Positions 9,026 through 18,366 of a DNA stretch of 40,050 nucleotides are shown piece after piece. Below the pieces are notes generated by a model, which did no database searches, had not been told where the DNA came from, and was given only the letters and a program-made list of their open reading frames with translations. How positions within the stretch are numbered: position 1 is the first letter of the stretch; every line of letters starts with the position of its first letter. The DNA is taken from positions 1 through 40,050 of the forward strand of contig CACESU010000015.1 in assembly GCA_902562285.1 (NCBI GenBank). Reading direction: 5' to 3'. The stretch comes from an uncultured Alphaproteobacteria bacterium. GTDB taxonomy: Bacteria > Pseudomonadota > Alphaproteobacteria > Rhodobacterales > Rhodobacteraceae. Position numbers and translations under genes: made by a program.

Positions 9026-9087
9026 GTATTTTTTGTATTGGCCTACATCTTATTTATTTCAAAAAAAATTGATTACTGGATTATCCA

Positions 9088-10047
9088 ATGGAAAATATAA
9101 TTATTAATATTTTTATTTGTTTTATTGGCCTTCTCGGTCTTTTTTATGGAGGAGAGAAATTAGTTACTGGTTCAGTTAGTATGGCTTCTGTATTTAAAGT
9201 ACAACCCCAGTTTATCGCAATTTCAATTATTGCTTTGGGAACATCATTTCCAGAATTAGTGGTTTCGATCAATGCCGTTCTTGACAAATCACCAGGTATT
9301 GCATGGGGAAATGTAGTTGGTAGTAATATATCAAATATTCTACTTGTTATAGGTTTAGCATTATTAATTAGTCCCATATCTTTAACAAAAAAAAAATTCA
9401 ATACTAATATTTTTTGGTTATTTGTTTCAAGTCTAACATTTTTTATAGTATGCATAGGAATAAAAAAAATATCCTTTTATAGTGGTTTAATCTTTATTTT
9501 CTTCCTTATAATAACTCTTTCGCATTCTGCCTATATTTCAAAACGTGATAACAAAAGCCAAAACAAAATTGATAATATAAATAGTTTCTCTGTAGGAAAA
9601 TCTATTTTATTAATTTTTTTTGGCATCTTTTTGTTAATTATTTCAGCTGAAGCAGTTGTTAACTCTGCAGTTAAAATTGCCTATATTTTTGAGGTGTCGG
9701 AAACACTTATTGGTCTTACAATTATCGCAATAGGAACATCTTTACCTGAAATAGCTGCATCAATAATTGCAGTCAAGAAAGGGCATTCTGAAATTGCTGT
9801 TGGTAATGTAATTGGTTCAAATATATTTAATATTTTTGGAATTATTGGCGCATCAGCAATTTTTTCAGCTCCTAATGATTTTTTAGTACCAAAATCTTTT
9901 CTTAGTCTAGATATTCCCGTAATGCTAATTTCTACTTTGTTATTTTGTTTTCTGATATACTATAAATTTATAATCAGTAGAAATATTGGGGTAATATTTA
10001 TATTAAGTTATTTTATTTATATTTCTCTTAATTTAAAATTTATTTAA
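9088..10047 (+). CDS. CaCA-family Na+/Ca2+ (K+) exchanger-like antiporter
   Basis: 319 residues and about ten hydrophobic segments in two inverted homologous halves. The paired alpha-repeat motifs are clear: ALGTSFPELVVSINA (49-63) with GNVVGSNISNILLVIG, and AIGTSLPEIAASIIAV (214-229) with GNVIGSNIFNIFGIIG. Glu56 and Glu221 are the acidic ion-binding residues. This is the YrbG-type family of the inner membrane, exporting Ca2+ (or exchanging Na+/K+) against a cation gradient. A short hydrophilic loop (about 150-168) separates the halves. Ion specificity cannot be deduced from the sequence. Confidence 0.9.
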   Translation: MENIIINIFICFIGLLGLFYGGEKLVTGSVSMASVFKVQPQFIAISIIALGTSFPELVVSINAVLDKSPGIAWGNVVGSNISNILLVIGLALLISPISLTKKKFNTNIFWLFVSSLTFFIVCIGIKKISFYSGLIFIFFLIITLSHSAYISKRDNKSQNKIDNINSFSVGKSILLIFFGIFLLIISAEAVVNSAVKIAYIFEVSETLIGLTIIAIGTSLPEIAASIIAVKKGHSEIAVGNVIGSNIFNIFGIIGASAIFSAPNDFLVPKSFLSLDIPVMLISTLLFCFLIYYKFIISRNIGVIFILSYFIYISLNLKFI

Positions 10048-10201
10048 AAATGATTTTATTGATGACCAGCATCCATTAACCTAAAAAACATAATTAATTT
10101 AGAATTGATCAATAAATAAATTTTTACATGAATTGAAAATAAAGGGAATAGATAGAAGAAAGAAGTGCTCATATAATTAATAAATTTAAATAAATGACTG
10201 T

Positions 10202-10402
10202 ATGCACATGAATAAATTAGAAAAAATAATTAGTTGTATGTTTTGTGGTAAAACTAAAGATGAGGTAAATAAACTTTTTACTAATAAAAAAGCTAATATC
10301 TGTGATGATTGCGTAAAAATAGCTTTCAATTCTAAAAATGATGATAAAACTAATAAATTAGTTAAGCATCATTTACTAAGAAAAAATTTTGAAAAAAAAT
10401 AG
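10202..10402 (+). CDS. Stand-alone ClpX-type zinc-finger protein
   Basis: 66 residues, or 64 if translation starts at the second ATG, 10208. The protein is essentially just a ClpX N-terminal zinc-binding domain. Cys12-x2-Cys15 (CMFCGK) and Cys34-x2-Cys37 (CDDC) have the ClpX spacing, and CGKTKDEVNKLFTN...ICDDCVKIAF follows the ClpX pattern 'C-G-K/R-S-x-x-E-V-x-x-L'. No AAA+ ATPase domain follows; a basic 25-residue tail ends the protein. In ClpX this domain dimerises and recruits adaptors and substrates, so an orphan copy could act as an adaptor decoy or modulator of ClpXP; that is inference. No strong ribosome site is visible. It is not a truncated clpX: downstream DNA has no clpX remnant. 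Confidence 0.7.
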   Translation: MHMNKLEKIISCMFCGKTKDEVNKLFTNKKANICDDCVKIAFNSKNDDKTNKLVKHHLLRKNFEKK

Positions 10403-10524
10403 ATTTATAATTTTTTATTTACTCTTTTTTATTATTAACTTGTGAGTATTTTCTTTTTATGTAAAAAATAAATCCAACCATATGGATTTGTACTAAAATT
10501 AGGATTTTAAGTACATTAAGTTGT

Positions 10525-10601
10525 GGGCACGTAGCTCAGTTGGATAGAGCGACGGACTTCTAATCCGTAGGTCGGGGGTTCGAATCCTCCCGTGCTCACC
10601 A
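10525..10601 (+). tRNA. tRNA-Arg (anticodon UCU)
   Basis: A complete cloverleaf with genomically encoded CCA (10599-10601). The acceptor stem GGGCACG (10525-10531) pairs with CGTGCTC (10591-10597), with one G-U pair. The D-arm TAGCTCAGTTGGATAGAGC is standard. The anticodon stem ACGGA/TCCGT encloses the loop CTTCTAA, giving anticodon TCT, which reads AGA, likely the dominant arginine codon in this AT-rich genome. The T-arm GGGGG-TTCGAAT-CCTCC is intact and the discriminator is A. Confidence 0.97.
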
Positions 10602-10627
10602 GATTAAAATATTTTTATAATCAAAAG

Positions 10628-10939
10628 TTAGTGTGTCCAAGGTATTTTCTTATAAAAGGAAAAATTATCTCCATAACCGTTTTCTCGAATTATGTGTTCT
10701 CTGGAATTATGGTTTAAAACTGTGAAAGCTATAGAATTTTTTTTTGCATATAATATAGCTTCTTCTTTGGTTTGGAAGTTTAGTTGAACCTGACTTTTTG
10801 TATCACTTGAACCAGTCCACCCCATAAGCGGTTCAACTGATTTTGACATGTCATGTTCTAATTCTAAAATCCATTTTTTAGATTGTCCTATACCTGATTG
10901 CATTGCTGATTTTGAAGGTCTGTATATTCTTGCTACCAT
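10628..10939 (-). CDS. NDUFS4-like accessory subunit of NADH dehydrogenase (complex I)
   Basis: 103 residues matching the 'ETC complex I subunit conserved region' family: VARIYRPSKSAMQSG at the start, KKWILELEH, then PLMGWTGSSDTKSQVQLNFQTKEEAILYAKKN, and the C-terminal YGDNFSFYKKIPWTH. Mitochondrial NDUFS4 and its alphaproteobacterial homologues bind at the interface of the NADH-oxidising arm and aid its assembly. A cytoplasmic-face location on complex I is expected. Presence of this subunit is typical of Alphaproteobacteria, which supports the lineage call. It is transcribed toward the tRNA gene, away from uvrB, and is not with nuo genes. Confidence 0.9.
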   Translation of the reverse strand: MVARIYRPSKSAMQSGIGQSKKWILELEHDMSKSVEPLMGWTGSSDTKSQVQLNFQTKEEAILYAKKNSIAFTVLNHNSREHIIRENGYGDNFSFYKKIPWTH

Positions 10940-11099
10940 TTCTTAACCAAAAATATGTTATGATTATTGAAGTACTATTATTAATTACTAAATTAAAAAC
11001 ATATCTAATATTGTAAATATAATAATTATAGTCAACATATTTATTTTAGTAGCTTTAAAATATAATTTCTTATATTAAACTATAATTTTGTAGAGGATA

Positions 11100-13247
11100 A
11101 TGGTGGTTAAAGAAAGGTTAGAACCTAATAGATCTTTTAAAATTCATTCTGACTTTAAACCTTCAGGTGATCAACCAAATGCAATAAAAGAGTTGGTTTC
11201 TGGTATAAACTCTTCAGAAAGAAATCAAGTCTTGTTAGGTGCTACTGGCACTGGAAAAACATTCACTATTGCGCATGTAATTGAACAAACTCAAAGGCCT
11301 GCTGTAATTTTAGCGCCTAATAAAACTTTGGCAGCTCAACTATATGGAGAATTTAAAACTTTTTTTCCAGATAATGCCGTTGAGTATTTTGTTTCTTTTT
11401 ATGATTATTATCAACCAGAAGCTTACGTTCCTAGATCAGATACTTACATTGAAAAAGATGCTCAAATAAATGAACAAATAGATAGAATGAGACATTCCGC
11501 TACTCAGGCATTATTAGAAAGAGAAGATGTAATTATTGTTGCTTCGGTGTCTTGTATATACGGTATTGGTTCAGTGGAGACCTATAGTGCTATGACGCAA
11601 GATTTGAAAGTAGAAACAAATTACGATATGAAAACAATTATTTCTACCTTGGTGGCACAACAGTATAGGAGAAATGATCAAGCTTTTCAGAGGGGAACTT
11701 TTCGTCTTAGAGGAGATGTATTAGAAGTTTGGCCAGCACATTTAGAAAGTAGAGCTTGGCGTCTTTCTTTTTTTGGTGATGAACTTGAAAAATTGAGCGA
11801 ATTTGACCCACTTACAGGAGAAAAAACAAAAACAATGAATTCTGTTAGAATTTACGCAAATTCACATTATGTTACTCCTAGACCAACACTCAATCAGGCA
11901 ATAAAAAAAATAAAAATCGATTTATTAAATAGGCTAGAAGAGTTAAATAAAAATAGTCAATTGTTGGAGGCGCAAAGATTAGAACAAAGAACAAATTTTG
12001 ATCTTGAAATGTTAGAAGCTACTGGTTCCTGCAATGGAATTGAAAACTATTCTAGATATTTAACAGGAAGAAGTCCAGGTGAGCCACCTCCAACACTATT
12101 TGAATATATCCCTGATAATGCAATTATTTTTGCTGATGAAAGTCATGTTGCAATCCCTCAATTAGGTGGAATGTACAGAGGTGACCATAGAAGAAAACTT
12201 ACTCTTTCAGAGCATGGTTTTAGGTTGCCCTCATGTATGGATAATAGGCCATTAAAATTTGAAGAATGGGATGCAATGAGGCCACAATCAATATTTGTTT
12301 CAGCAACCCCAGGTAATTGGGAATTATCTGCTACAGAAGGTGTTTTTGTTGAACAAATAATTAGGCCAACCGGTTTAATTGATCCACTTGTAGAGATAAG
12401 ACCTCTCGGAAATCAGGTTGATGATCTTTTACATGAAGTAAATTTAGCATCAAAAAATAATCATAGAACGCTATGTACTGTTTTAACAAAAAGGATGGCA
12501 GAGGACTTAACAGAATTTCTTAATGAAAAAGGTGTTAGAGTTCGTTACCTTCATTCAGATATAGATACATTAGAAAGAATAGAGATCATAAGAGATTTAA
12601 GACTTGGTACTTTTGATGTTCTTGTTGGGATAAACCTCCTAAGAGAAGGTTTAGATATTCCAGAATGTGGGTTGGTTGCTATTTTAGATGCCGATAAGGA
12701 AGGTTTTTTGAGATCTCAAACCTCACTTATACAAACAATTGGTCGTGCTGCTAGAAATATTGACGGAAAAGTTATTATGTATGCTGATAAAATCACAACA
12801 AGTATTAGAGTCGCTATTGATGAAACAAAAAGGAGAAGACAGAAGCAAATTGCCCATAATAAAAGAAATAATATTACACCTGAAAGTATACAGAAAAATG
12901 TAAAAGACGTTTTAGAAGGTGTTTTTGAAGGTAAAACTGATTTAGAAAGAGTAACTGCAAAAATTGAAGAATCTCAAAAAGTTGGTGGTAACTTAGAAGC
13001 TCATTTAAAAGTTTTAAGGAAAGAAATGTTTGCTGCAGCTGAGAATTTAGAATTTGAAGAGGCTGCTCGATTGCGTGATGAGATAAATCAGCTTGAGAGA
13101 GTTGAACTATCGATAATTGAAAATCCGTTTTCAAGACAATCTGATTTGAAGAAAGAAAACGATATGTTCAAGACAAATGGCCGATCAAAGGGAGGAATTG
13201 CAGGAACACGTACATTAAGAAGTAAAGCTAGAATGATACAAAACTAA
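11100..13247 (+). CDS. uvrB: Excinuclease ABC subunit B
   Basis: 715 residues, slightly longer than the roughly 670 of many UvrB proteins because of a basic C-terminal tail. UvrB is the damage-verifying helicase of nucleotide excision repair, loaded by UvrA and then bound by UvrC. Walker A GATGTGKT is at 47-54; the DNA-clamping beta-hairpin [21 protein letters not shown] follows; the helicase motif [18 protein letters not shown] lies in the second RecA-like domain. The C-terminal UVR motif ([20 protein letters not shown]) is the UvrC contact. GAGG at 11093-11096 supports ATG 11100. The last four bases overlap the convergent DUF4864 gene. Confidence 0.97.
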   Translation: MVVKERLEPNRSFKIHSDFKPSGDQPNAIKELVSGINSSERNQVLLGATGTGKTFTIAHVIEQTQRPAVILAPNKTLAAQLYGEFKTFFPDNAVEYFVSFYDYYQPEAYVPRSDTYIEKDAQINEQIDRMRHSATQALLEREDVIIVASVSCIYGIGSVETYSAMTQDLKVETNYDMKTIISTLVAQQYRRNDQAFQRGTFRLRGDVLEVWPAHLESRAWRLSFFGDELEKLSEFDPLTGEKTKTMNSVRIYANSHYVTPRPTLNQAIKKIKIDLLNRLEELNKNSQLLEAQRLEQRTNFDLEMLEATGSCNGIENYSRYLTGRSPGEPPPTLFEYIPDNAIIFADESHVAIPQLGGMYRGDHRRKLTLSEHGFRLPSCMDNRPLKFEEWDAMRPQSIFVSATPGNWELSATEGVFVEQIIRPTGLIDPLVEIRPLGNQVDDLLHEVNLASKNNHRTLCTVLTKRMAEDLTEFLNEKGVRVRYLHSDIDTLERIEIIRDLRLGTFDVLVGINLLREGLDIPECGLVAILDADKEGFLRSQTSLIQTIGRAARNIDGKVIMYADKITTSIRVAIDETKRRRQKQIAHNKRNNITPESIQKNVKDVLEGVFEGKTDLERVTAKIEESQKVGGNLEAHLKVLRKEMFAAAENLEFEEAARLRDEINQLERVELSIIENPFSRQSDLKKENDMFKTNGRSKGGIAGTRTLRSKARMIQN

Positions 13248-13699
13248 GCCCCAGATGAGGTCTTTTTTACTTGATATACACCATTTATTAGCCACCTATC
13301 TTGACCGTAATTTTTAATTTCGTAATCAAACATAAAAATTCGTTCATTTTTGTCTATAAAAAGAACACGTTGTATTAAACTTTCATTTAATGAAGTAAAC
13401 TCTAAAAATTTAAATTCTTTTGGTTCCCAAATCATTGGATAAGCAGACTTAACCATTGAGCCAAACTTATCAGCATTAGTAAATTTTGATTTTATAAATG
13501 GAGAAGCAAAAGAATAGGCTTTATTGGTATCAAAATTTTGAAATGCATTAATCTGAGACGATATAATCAGTTGCACCTTTTTCTCAAGGTTTGATATTTT
13601 TTTTGTATCAGCAAAAATTTTTTCAGTGGAAGATATCAAAAAAAATGGTAAAAAAAATAGTATGCTTATAATAAAGAAATTTCTAGATATAGTATGCAT
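13244..13699 (-). CDS. Exported DUF4864-family protein
   Basis: 151 residues with an N-terminal signal peptide or anchor (hydrophobic [17 protein letters not shown], about 8-24), so it is exported. The body follows the DUF4864 pattern: [25 protein letters not shown], then [19 protein letters not shown], and a C-terminal beta-rich [11 protein letters not shown], resembling an NTF2/SnoaL-like cone fold. The function of the family is unknown. It overlaps the uvrB stop by four bases and lies downstream of lysS on the same strand; a terminator-like hairpin separates them. Confidence 0.7.
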   Translation of the reverse strand: MHTISRNFFIISILFFLPFFLISSTEKIFADTKKISNLEKKVQLIISSQINAFQNFDTNKAYSFASPFIKSKFTNADKFGSMVKSAYPMIWEPKEFKFLEFTSLNESLIQRVLFIDKNERIFMFDYEIKNYGQDRWLINGVYQVKKTSSGA

Positions 13700-13749
13700 T
13701 TAAGAGCCCTTTTATTGAGAAACAATAGAATTGTTATATAGTTATATCT

Positions 13750-13782
13750 AAAAAAAAAAAAAGTTTAATTTTTAGAAAAATT
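13750..13782 (-). terminator. Probable intrinsic terminator of lysS
   Basis: Read on the minus strand, directly after the lysS stop, AATTTTT and AAAAATT (13767-13773 and 13776-13782 on the plus strand) form a short AT-only hairpin. It is followed after GTTT-complement spacing by a run of 13 T (the A run at 13750-13762). The stem is weak but the T tract is exceptional and in the right place. Confidence 0.4.
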
Positions 13783-13786
13783 TTAA

Positions 13787-15355
13787 TTACAAACTTAATC
13801 TTTTGCAAATTAGTGTTCTTGTTTCTTCTATTCCATATATTGATATAAAACCTCCTAATTTTGGTCCAGATTTTGCACCTAAAATAATCTCATAAAATGC
13901 AGAAAACCAGTCCCTTAGGTTATCAAATTTATGATCCTTTCCAATAGAAAACAGTAAAGTTTGAATTTCTTCAATTTCACAATCGCTCTTAAGATTTTCT
14001 AATCTGTGATACAAATCAATTAATGCATCTTTCTCAATTATAGTAGCATTACGAAATTTTTTATTAGGTTTCACAAAGTCCTGATAATAATTAATTGCAT
14101 ATTTTACTGCACTTTCCAAGTCAGGATGTTCACTAGCAACTATGTTAGGTTTATAACGTTTAATAAATGTCCACAATGTTTTCTCATCCTCCGAACCGGA
14201 AGCTGAAACTAGGTTCAATAGCATTGAGAAATTTATTATCATGTTTGAAATGGGAGGATTTCCAGTATGAATATGCCATACTGGATTATTAATTTTCTCT
14301 TCTTCTTTTTGATCAATAAATTTATTAAGATGTTGGTGATAATCATCAACCATTTTGGGTATAACATCAAAGTAAAGTCTTTTTGCGGTTTTAGGTTTTT
14401 GGAACATAAAAAAACTTAAAGAATCTTGATCTGCATATCTTAACCAATCCTCTATTGATAAACCATTACCTTTTGATTTTGATATTTTTTGGCCATTTTC
14501 ATCTAAAAAAAGTTCGTAATTTAATAGTTCTGGAGGGCTCCCACCTATTATTCTACATATTTTTGCTGCCAGTTCTGCTGATGGTATAAGGTCCTTTCCA
14601 AACATTTCATAATCTACATCTAAAGCAAACCACCTCATTGCCCAATCAGGCTTCCACTGCAATTTTACATTTCCTGATTTAACTGATAATTCTATTTTTT
14701 CACCACTTTGTTCTGTGTATGTAATAGTTCCTTTGGTTCTATTTATTTCTTCAATTGCAACTTGTAAAACTTTGCCAGTTATTGGGCTTATAGGAAGAAA
14801 GGGGGAGTATGTTTTCTTTCTTTCCTCTCTTAATGATGGTAATATGACTTCCATAATTTTATCATAGTTTTCGAGTATTTTCATTAAGGCGTCATCAAAT
14901 ATACCATCTTTATAATTTTTAGTAGCTGACTCAAAATTATAATTGAAATTATAGTTATTGAGAAATTCTTTTAATTTTGCATTATTGTGATCGCCAAAAC
15001 TATTAAATTTTCCAAAAGGATCTCTTACTTTTGTTAGGGGAAGATCTAAATCTTCTTCTAATTTTTCTGGTGTAGGAACATTTGTAGGTATTTTTCTAAG
15101 GCCATCTAAATCATCGGAAAAACAAATAAGTCTAGTTGGAGTTTCATTCAAAAAAGAAAACGCTGCTCTAACCATGTTTGTTCTTACCACTTCTCCAAAT
15201 GTCCCAATATGTGGAAGTCCAGATGGTCCGTATCCAGTTTGAAAAGTAACAAGTTCTTTGTTTTGTTTACTTTTTGATAAACGTTTCAAAACTCTTTTTG
15301 CTTCAAAAAAAGGCCAAGAATTAGTTTGATTGTAAATATTACTACTAGTTTTCAT
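13787..15355 (-). CDS. lysS: Class I lysyl-tRNA synthetase
   Basis: 522 residues, the archaeal-type (class I) LysRS, unrelated to the class II enzyme of most bacteria but common in Alphaproteobacteria. It charges tRNA-Lys with lysine. The HIGH-type motif is PHIGTF (48-53) in GYGPSGLPHIGTFGEVVRT, and the KMSKS-type motif is KISKSKG (290-296). PDWAMRWFALDVDYEMFGKDL (236-256) is a family hallmark in the catalytic core. The C-terminus carries the class I anticodon-binding helical region. No class II LysRS is in the window. Transcribed divergently from the TerB-like gene across about 100 bases. Confidence 0.95.
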   Translation of the reverse strand: MKTSSNIYNQTNSWPFFEAKRVLKRLSKSKQNKELVTFQTGYGPSGLPHIGTFGEVVRTNMVRAAFSFLNETPTRLICFSDDLDGLRKIPTNVPTPEKLEEDLDLPLTKVRDPFGKFNSFGDHNNAKLKEFLNNYNFNYNFESATKNYKDGIFDDALMKILENYDKIMEVILPSLREERKKTYSPFLPISPITGKVLQVAIEEINRTKGTITYTEQSGEKIELSVKSGNVKLQWKPDWAMRWFALDVDYEMFGKDLIPSAELAAKICRIIGGSPPELLNYELFLDENGQKISKSKGNGLSIEDWLRYADQDSLSFFMFQKPKTAKRLYFDVIPKMVDDYHQHLNKFIDQKEEEKINNPVWHIHTGNPPISNMIINFSMLLNLVSASGSEDEKTLWTFIKRYKPNIVASEHPDLESAVKYAINYYQDFVKPNKKFRNATIIEKDALIDLYHRLENLKSDCEIEEIQTLLFSIGKDHKFDNLRDWFSAFYEIILGAKSGPKLGGFISIYGIEETRTLICKRLSL

Positions 15356-15458
15356 TTGTGAGTAAATATCAATTTTTTTTTATATAAATAATTCAAATTT
15401 ATTATCTCTGATTTATATAGTCGTCAAATTAAAAAAAATATGTTATGGATTTTTTATA

Positions 15459-15893
15459 ATGATTAAAAATTTTAATACTAATGGATTGATGAATGCACAA
15501 GATGCATTGGTTGCAATTATGGTAGCTGGTGGAGCGTCTGATGAAAATATTTCAAATAGAGAGTTAGTATCTATAAGTAGAATTGTTGATCATTTACCAA
15601 TATTTAAAAGTTATGATCCTTCTAAAATCAAAATTATTGCCGAAACGGTTTTTGACCTCTTCGAAGAGGAAGATGGTTTAGATGCATTATTTGGTCTAGT
15701 TAAAGAGGCATTGCCTGAAAAATTATACGAAACAGCCTATGCCTTAGCGTGTGATGTTGCAGCGGCAGATGGTAAACTTCCAGAGGTGCAATTACGTTTT
15801 TTAGAAGAGATAAGACATGAGCTTAACATTGATAGGTTACATGGCGCAGCTATCGAAAGAGGTGCTAGGGCCCGACACATGCTAATTGACTAG
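15459..15893 (+). CDS. TerB-like (tellurite-resistance TerB family) protein
   Basis: 144 residues, all helical by appearance. The features DALVAIMVAGGASDENISNRELVSI (an acidic D-E-x-I-S-x-x-E segment), then AYALACDVAAADGKLPEVQLRFLEEIRHEL, match the TerB-like family, whose acidic helices can bind metal. Most chromosomal members have no proven role in tellurite resistance. It stands alone, with its stop only six bases from the end of the convergent nadD gene. Function should be taken as unknown. Confidence 0.75.
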   Translation: MIKNFNTNGLMNAQDALVAIMVAGGASDENISNRELVSISRIVDHLPIFKSYDPSKIKIIAETVFDLFEEEDGLDALFGLVKEALPEKLYETAYALACDVAAADGKLPEVQLRFLEEIRHELNIDRLHGAAIERGARARHMLID

Positions 15894-15899
15894 TCAATT

Positions 15900-16505
15900 T
15901 TAAATTAATCCTGGCCTATACCCTTTTACCCTCAATTTTGTAGATGAAATATTTTTCATTGAACCAGTAACTAATGTCCAAACAGGAGGAGATAAATAAG
16001 GTAGGAGAAGTGATTTTTCCCTTGGAAGTCTATATTTGCTAAACCGAATTGCCGCTGGAGATAAACCAGCTTTAATTTGATCTCTTGGTCTTGCCATAAC
16101 ACCTATCGGAATATTTCTCATTATCCAATCCCAGTTTTTCCAATGATGGAAATTAATGAGATTATCAGCACCCATTATCCATACAAATCTTGCAGCAGGA
16201 TACATTTTCTTTATTTTGATTAATGTTTGGAACGTATATTTAGTTTTTAATTTTTTTTCTATATCCGTAATAATAACTGACGGATGCACCATAATTCTTT
16301 TTGATGCTAGTAATCTATTATTTATATTTGAAGGAATTTTTTCTTTAATTGGGTTTCCTGGACTTACAAGCCACCACAATTTCGATAAATTAAAAATTTT
16401 TATTGCCGTTTTTGAAATATGAATATGTCCTTCATGTGGAGGATCGAATGAACCACCTAGTAATCCAATAGTTAACCCTGGAAATACTAAAGGATAATCC
16501 TTCAA
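15900..16505 (-). CDS. nadD: Nicotinate-nucleotide adenylyltransferase
   Basis: 201 residues, normal for NadD, which adenylates nicotinate mononucleotide to deamido-NAD. GLLGGSFDPPHEGHIHIS (14-31) holds the nucleotidyltransferase HxGH motif (His24, His27). WIMGADNLINFHHWKNW is the NadD substrate-recognition block. The second signature ISSTKLR is at 186-192, followed by a short tail. In the window nadD and nadE together cover the last two steps of NAD+ synthesis, though they are not in one operon. It is divergent from ettA; a 23-bp palindrome lies between them. Confidence 0.95.
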   Translation of the reverse strand: MKDYPLVFPGLTIGLLGGSFDPPHEGHIHISKTAIKIFNLSKLWWLVSPGNPIKEKIPSNINNRLLASKRIMVHPSVIITDIEKKLKTKYTFQTLIKIKKMYPAARFVWIMGADNLINFHHWKNWDWIMRNIPIGVMARPRDQIKAGLSPAAIRFSKYRLPREKSLLLPYLSPPVWTLVTGSMKNISSTKLRVKGYRPGLI

Positions 16506-16561
16506 TTTAGACTCCTATAAATAATTGGTGATTACTCACTATAGATTTTATATTATATTAT

Positions 16562-16584
16562 AGCTTATATAATATATATAAGCT
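16562..16584. repeat. 23-bp perfect palindrome between nadD and ettA
   Basis: AGCTTATATA and TATATAAGCT are exact 10-base inverted arms around the centre ATA. It lies in the only intergenic space shared by the divergent nadD and ettA promoters. It could be an operator, overlapping -10 boxes read in both directions, or simply AT-rich symmetry. Confidence 0.5.
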
Positions 16585-16678
16585 TTGTGATAATAAATCT
16601 TAAAACTAAAGGTTAGTTATAAATGATTTTTTAAAAATCGAAATAGGTTAATTATAAAATTAATAAAGGGTAAAATTT

Positions 16679-18346
16679 ATGTCATCAGTTAAATACATCT
16701 ATTATATGCAAGAATTAACTAAATCTTATCCAGGTGGAAAAAAGTGTTTTGAAAATATACACCTTTCTTTTTTACCAGGCGTTAAAATTGGTGTAGTTGG
16801 GGTAAATGGTGCTGGTAAAAGCAGTCTAATGAAAATAATGGCAGGAATCGATAAGGATTATACTGGAGAGGCTTGGGCTGCAGAAAATATTAATGTTGGA
16901 TATTTACCTCAAGAACCAATTTTAGATACTGATCTTAGTGTAAGAGAAAACGTATTAAATGCAGTTGCAGATAAAAAAGCATTAATAGATGAGTTTAACA
17001 AAGTAGCAGAAAAATTAGCTGAAAATTATTCTGAAGAAATAATGGATGAGATGACTAAACTTCAAGATAAAATTGATTCTCAAAATCTTTGGGAATTAGA
17101 TAATCAAATAGATGTGGCTATGGATGCATTGAGATGCCCGAGTGATGATTTAAGCATTAAAGAGCTTTCTGGAGGTGAAAAAAGAAGAGTTGCCCTATGC
17201 CAGCTTTTACTTAAATCACCCGAGTTGCTTTTGTTAGATGAGCCAACAAACCATTTGGATGCAGAAACAGTAGATTGGTTGCAAAGGTATTTAATCAATT
17301 ACAAGGGTACATGTTTAATAGTAACACATGATAGATATTTTCTTGATAAAATTACAGGTTGGATACTTGAGTTAGATAAGGGGAAAGGACTTCCCTATGA
17401 AGGTAATTATACATCTTGGCTAGAACAAAAAGCTCAGAGATTAGAAATTGAAGGAAAAGAAGATAAAAAAAAACAAAGAGTATTAGAAAAAGAATTGGAG
17501 TGGATAAGACAAGGTACTAAAGCACGTCAAGCTAAACAAAAAGCAAGGATTAAATCTTATGAAGAACTCGCAGGATCTTCAGAAAAGATTAAGCAAACAA
17601 ATGCACAGATCATTATTCCTAATGGTGAAAGATTGGGGTCAAAAGTAATTGAAGTTAAAAATTTAAGTATGCATTATAAAGATAAAATTTTATTTGATGG
17701 CTTATCTTTTATTTTACCAGCTGGTGGAATTGTTGGAATCATTGGTCCAAATGGAGCAGGTAAAAGTACGCTTTTTAAGTTAATTACTGGGATTGAAAAA
17801 CCCTCAGATGGAGAAGTTATTTTGGGTGATACTGTTAAGCTATCTTATGTTGATCAAAGTAGAGATGATTTGAACAATATTAATACAGTATGGGAAGAGG
17901 TTTCTGGAGGTCAAGAAATTGTTCAACTTGGTGAATTAGAAGTTAACTCAAGAGCATATTGTAGTTCTTTTAATTTTAGAGGAGTAGATCAACAAAAGCC
18001 CATAAGTAAATTGTCAGGAGGAGAAAGAAACAGGGTTCATATAGCAAAAATGTTAAAATCTGGAGGAAATGTTTTAATGTTGGACGAACCAACAAATGAT
18101 CTAGATGTAGAAACTCTAAGTGCTTTAGAATACGCTATTTCTGAATTTTCCGGTAGTGCTATGGTAATTAGTCATGATAGATTTTTTTTAAATAGGATTT
18201 GTACTCACATTCTAGCATTTGAAGGCAACAGTCATGTTGAATGGTTTGAAGGAGATTATGATAGTTACATTAAAGATAAAAAAAGGAGATTAGGAGAGGA
18301 AGCAGTAAATCCAAAAAGAACAAAATACAGAAAATTCTTAGTATAA
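16679..18346 (+). CDS. ettA: ABC-F translation factor EttA (energy-dependent translational throttle)
   Basis: 555 residues, matching EttA length. Two soluble ABC domains without membrane segments: Walker A GVNGAGKSSL (41-50), signature LSGGE (163-167) and Walker B/DEPTNHLDAETVDWL in the first; GPNGAGKSTLF, LSGGERNRVHIAK and LDEPTNDLDVETL in the second. The linker between them (about 250-310) is charged and contains KQKARIKSYEEL, the PtIM that sits in the ribosomal E site. EttA couples ribosome elongation to ATP/ADP levels. Convergent with gltX, 20 bases apart. Confidence 0.93.
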   Translation: MSSVKYIYYMQELTKSYPGGKKCFENIHLSFLPGVKIGVVGVNGAGKSSLMKIMAGIDKDYTGEAWAAENINVGYLPQEPILDTDLSVRENVLNAVADKKALIDEFNKVAEKLAENYSEEIMDEMTKLQDKIDSQNLWELDNQIDVAMDALRCPSDDLSIKELSGGEKRRVALCQLLLKSPELLLLDEPTNHLDAETVDWLQRYLINYKGTCLIVTHDRYFLDKITGWILELDKGKGLPYEGNYTSWLEQKAQRLEIEGKEDKKKQRVLEKELEWIRQGTKARQAKQKARIKSYEELAGSSEKIKQTNAQIIIPNGERLGSKVIEVKNLSMHYKDKILFDGLSFILPAGGIVGIIGPNGAGKSTLFKLITGIEKPSDGEVILGDTVKLSYVDQSRDDLNNINTVWEEVSGGQEIVQLGELEVNSRAYCSSFNFRGVDQQKPISKLSGGERNRVHIAKMLKSGGNVLMLDEPTNDLDVETLSALEYAISEFSGSAMVISHDRFFLNRICTHILAFEGNSHVEWFEGDYDSYIKDKKRRLGEEAVNPKRTKYRKFLV

Positions 18347-18366
18347 AAATCTTGTCCTATTGATTA

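Noticed and set aside
10470-10489. AAATCCA/TGGATTT hairpin upstream of the tRNA-Arg gene
   Set aside because: No T tract and no context for regulation; a seven-base AT-rich match is expected by chance in such DNA.
12874-13134. Long minus-strand frame inside the uvrB 3' end
   Set aside because: Leucine/glutamine-rich antisense shadow of the coiled-coil UVR region of uvrB; no independent evidence.
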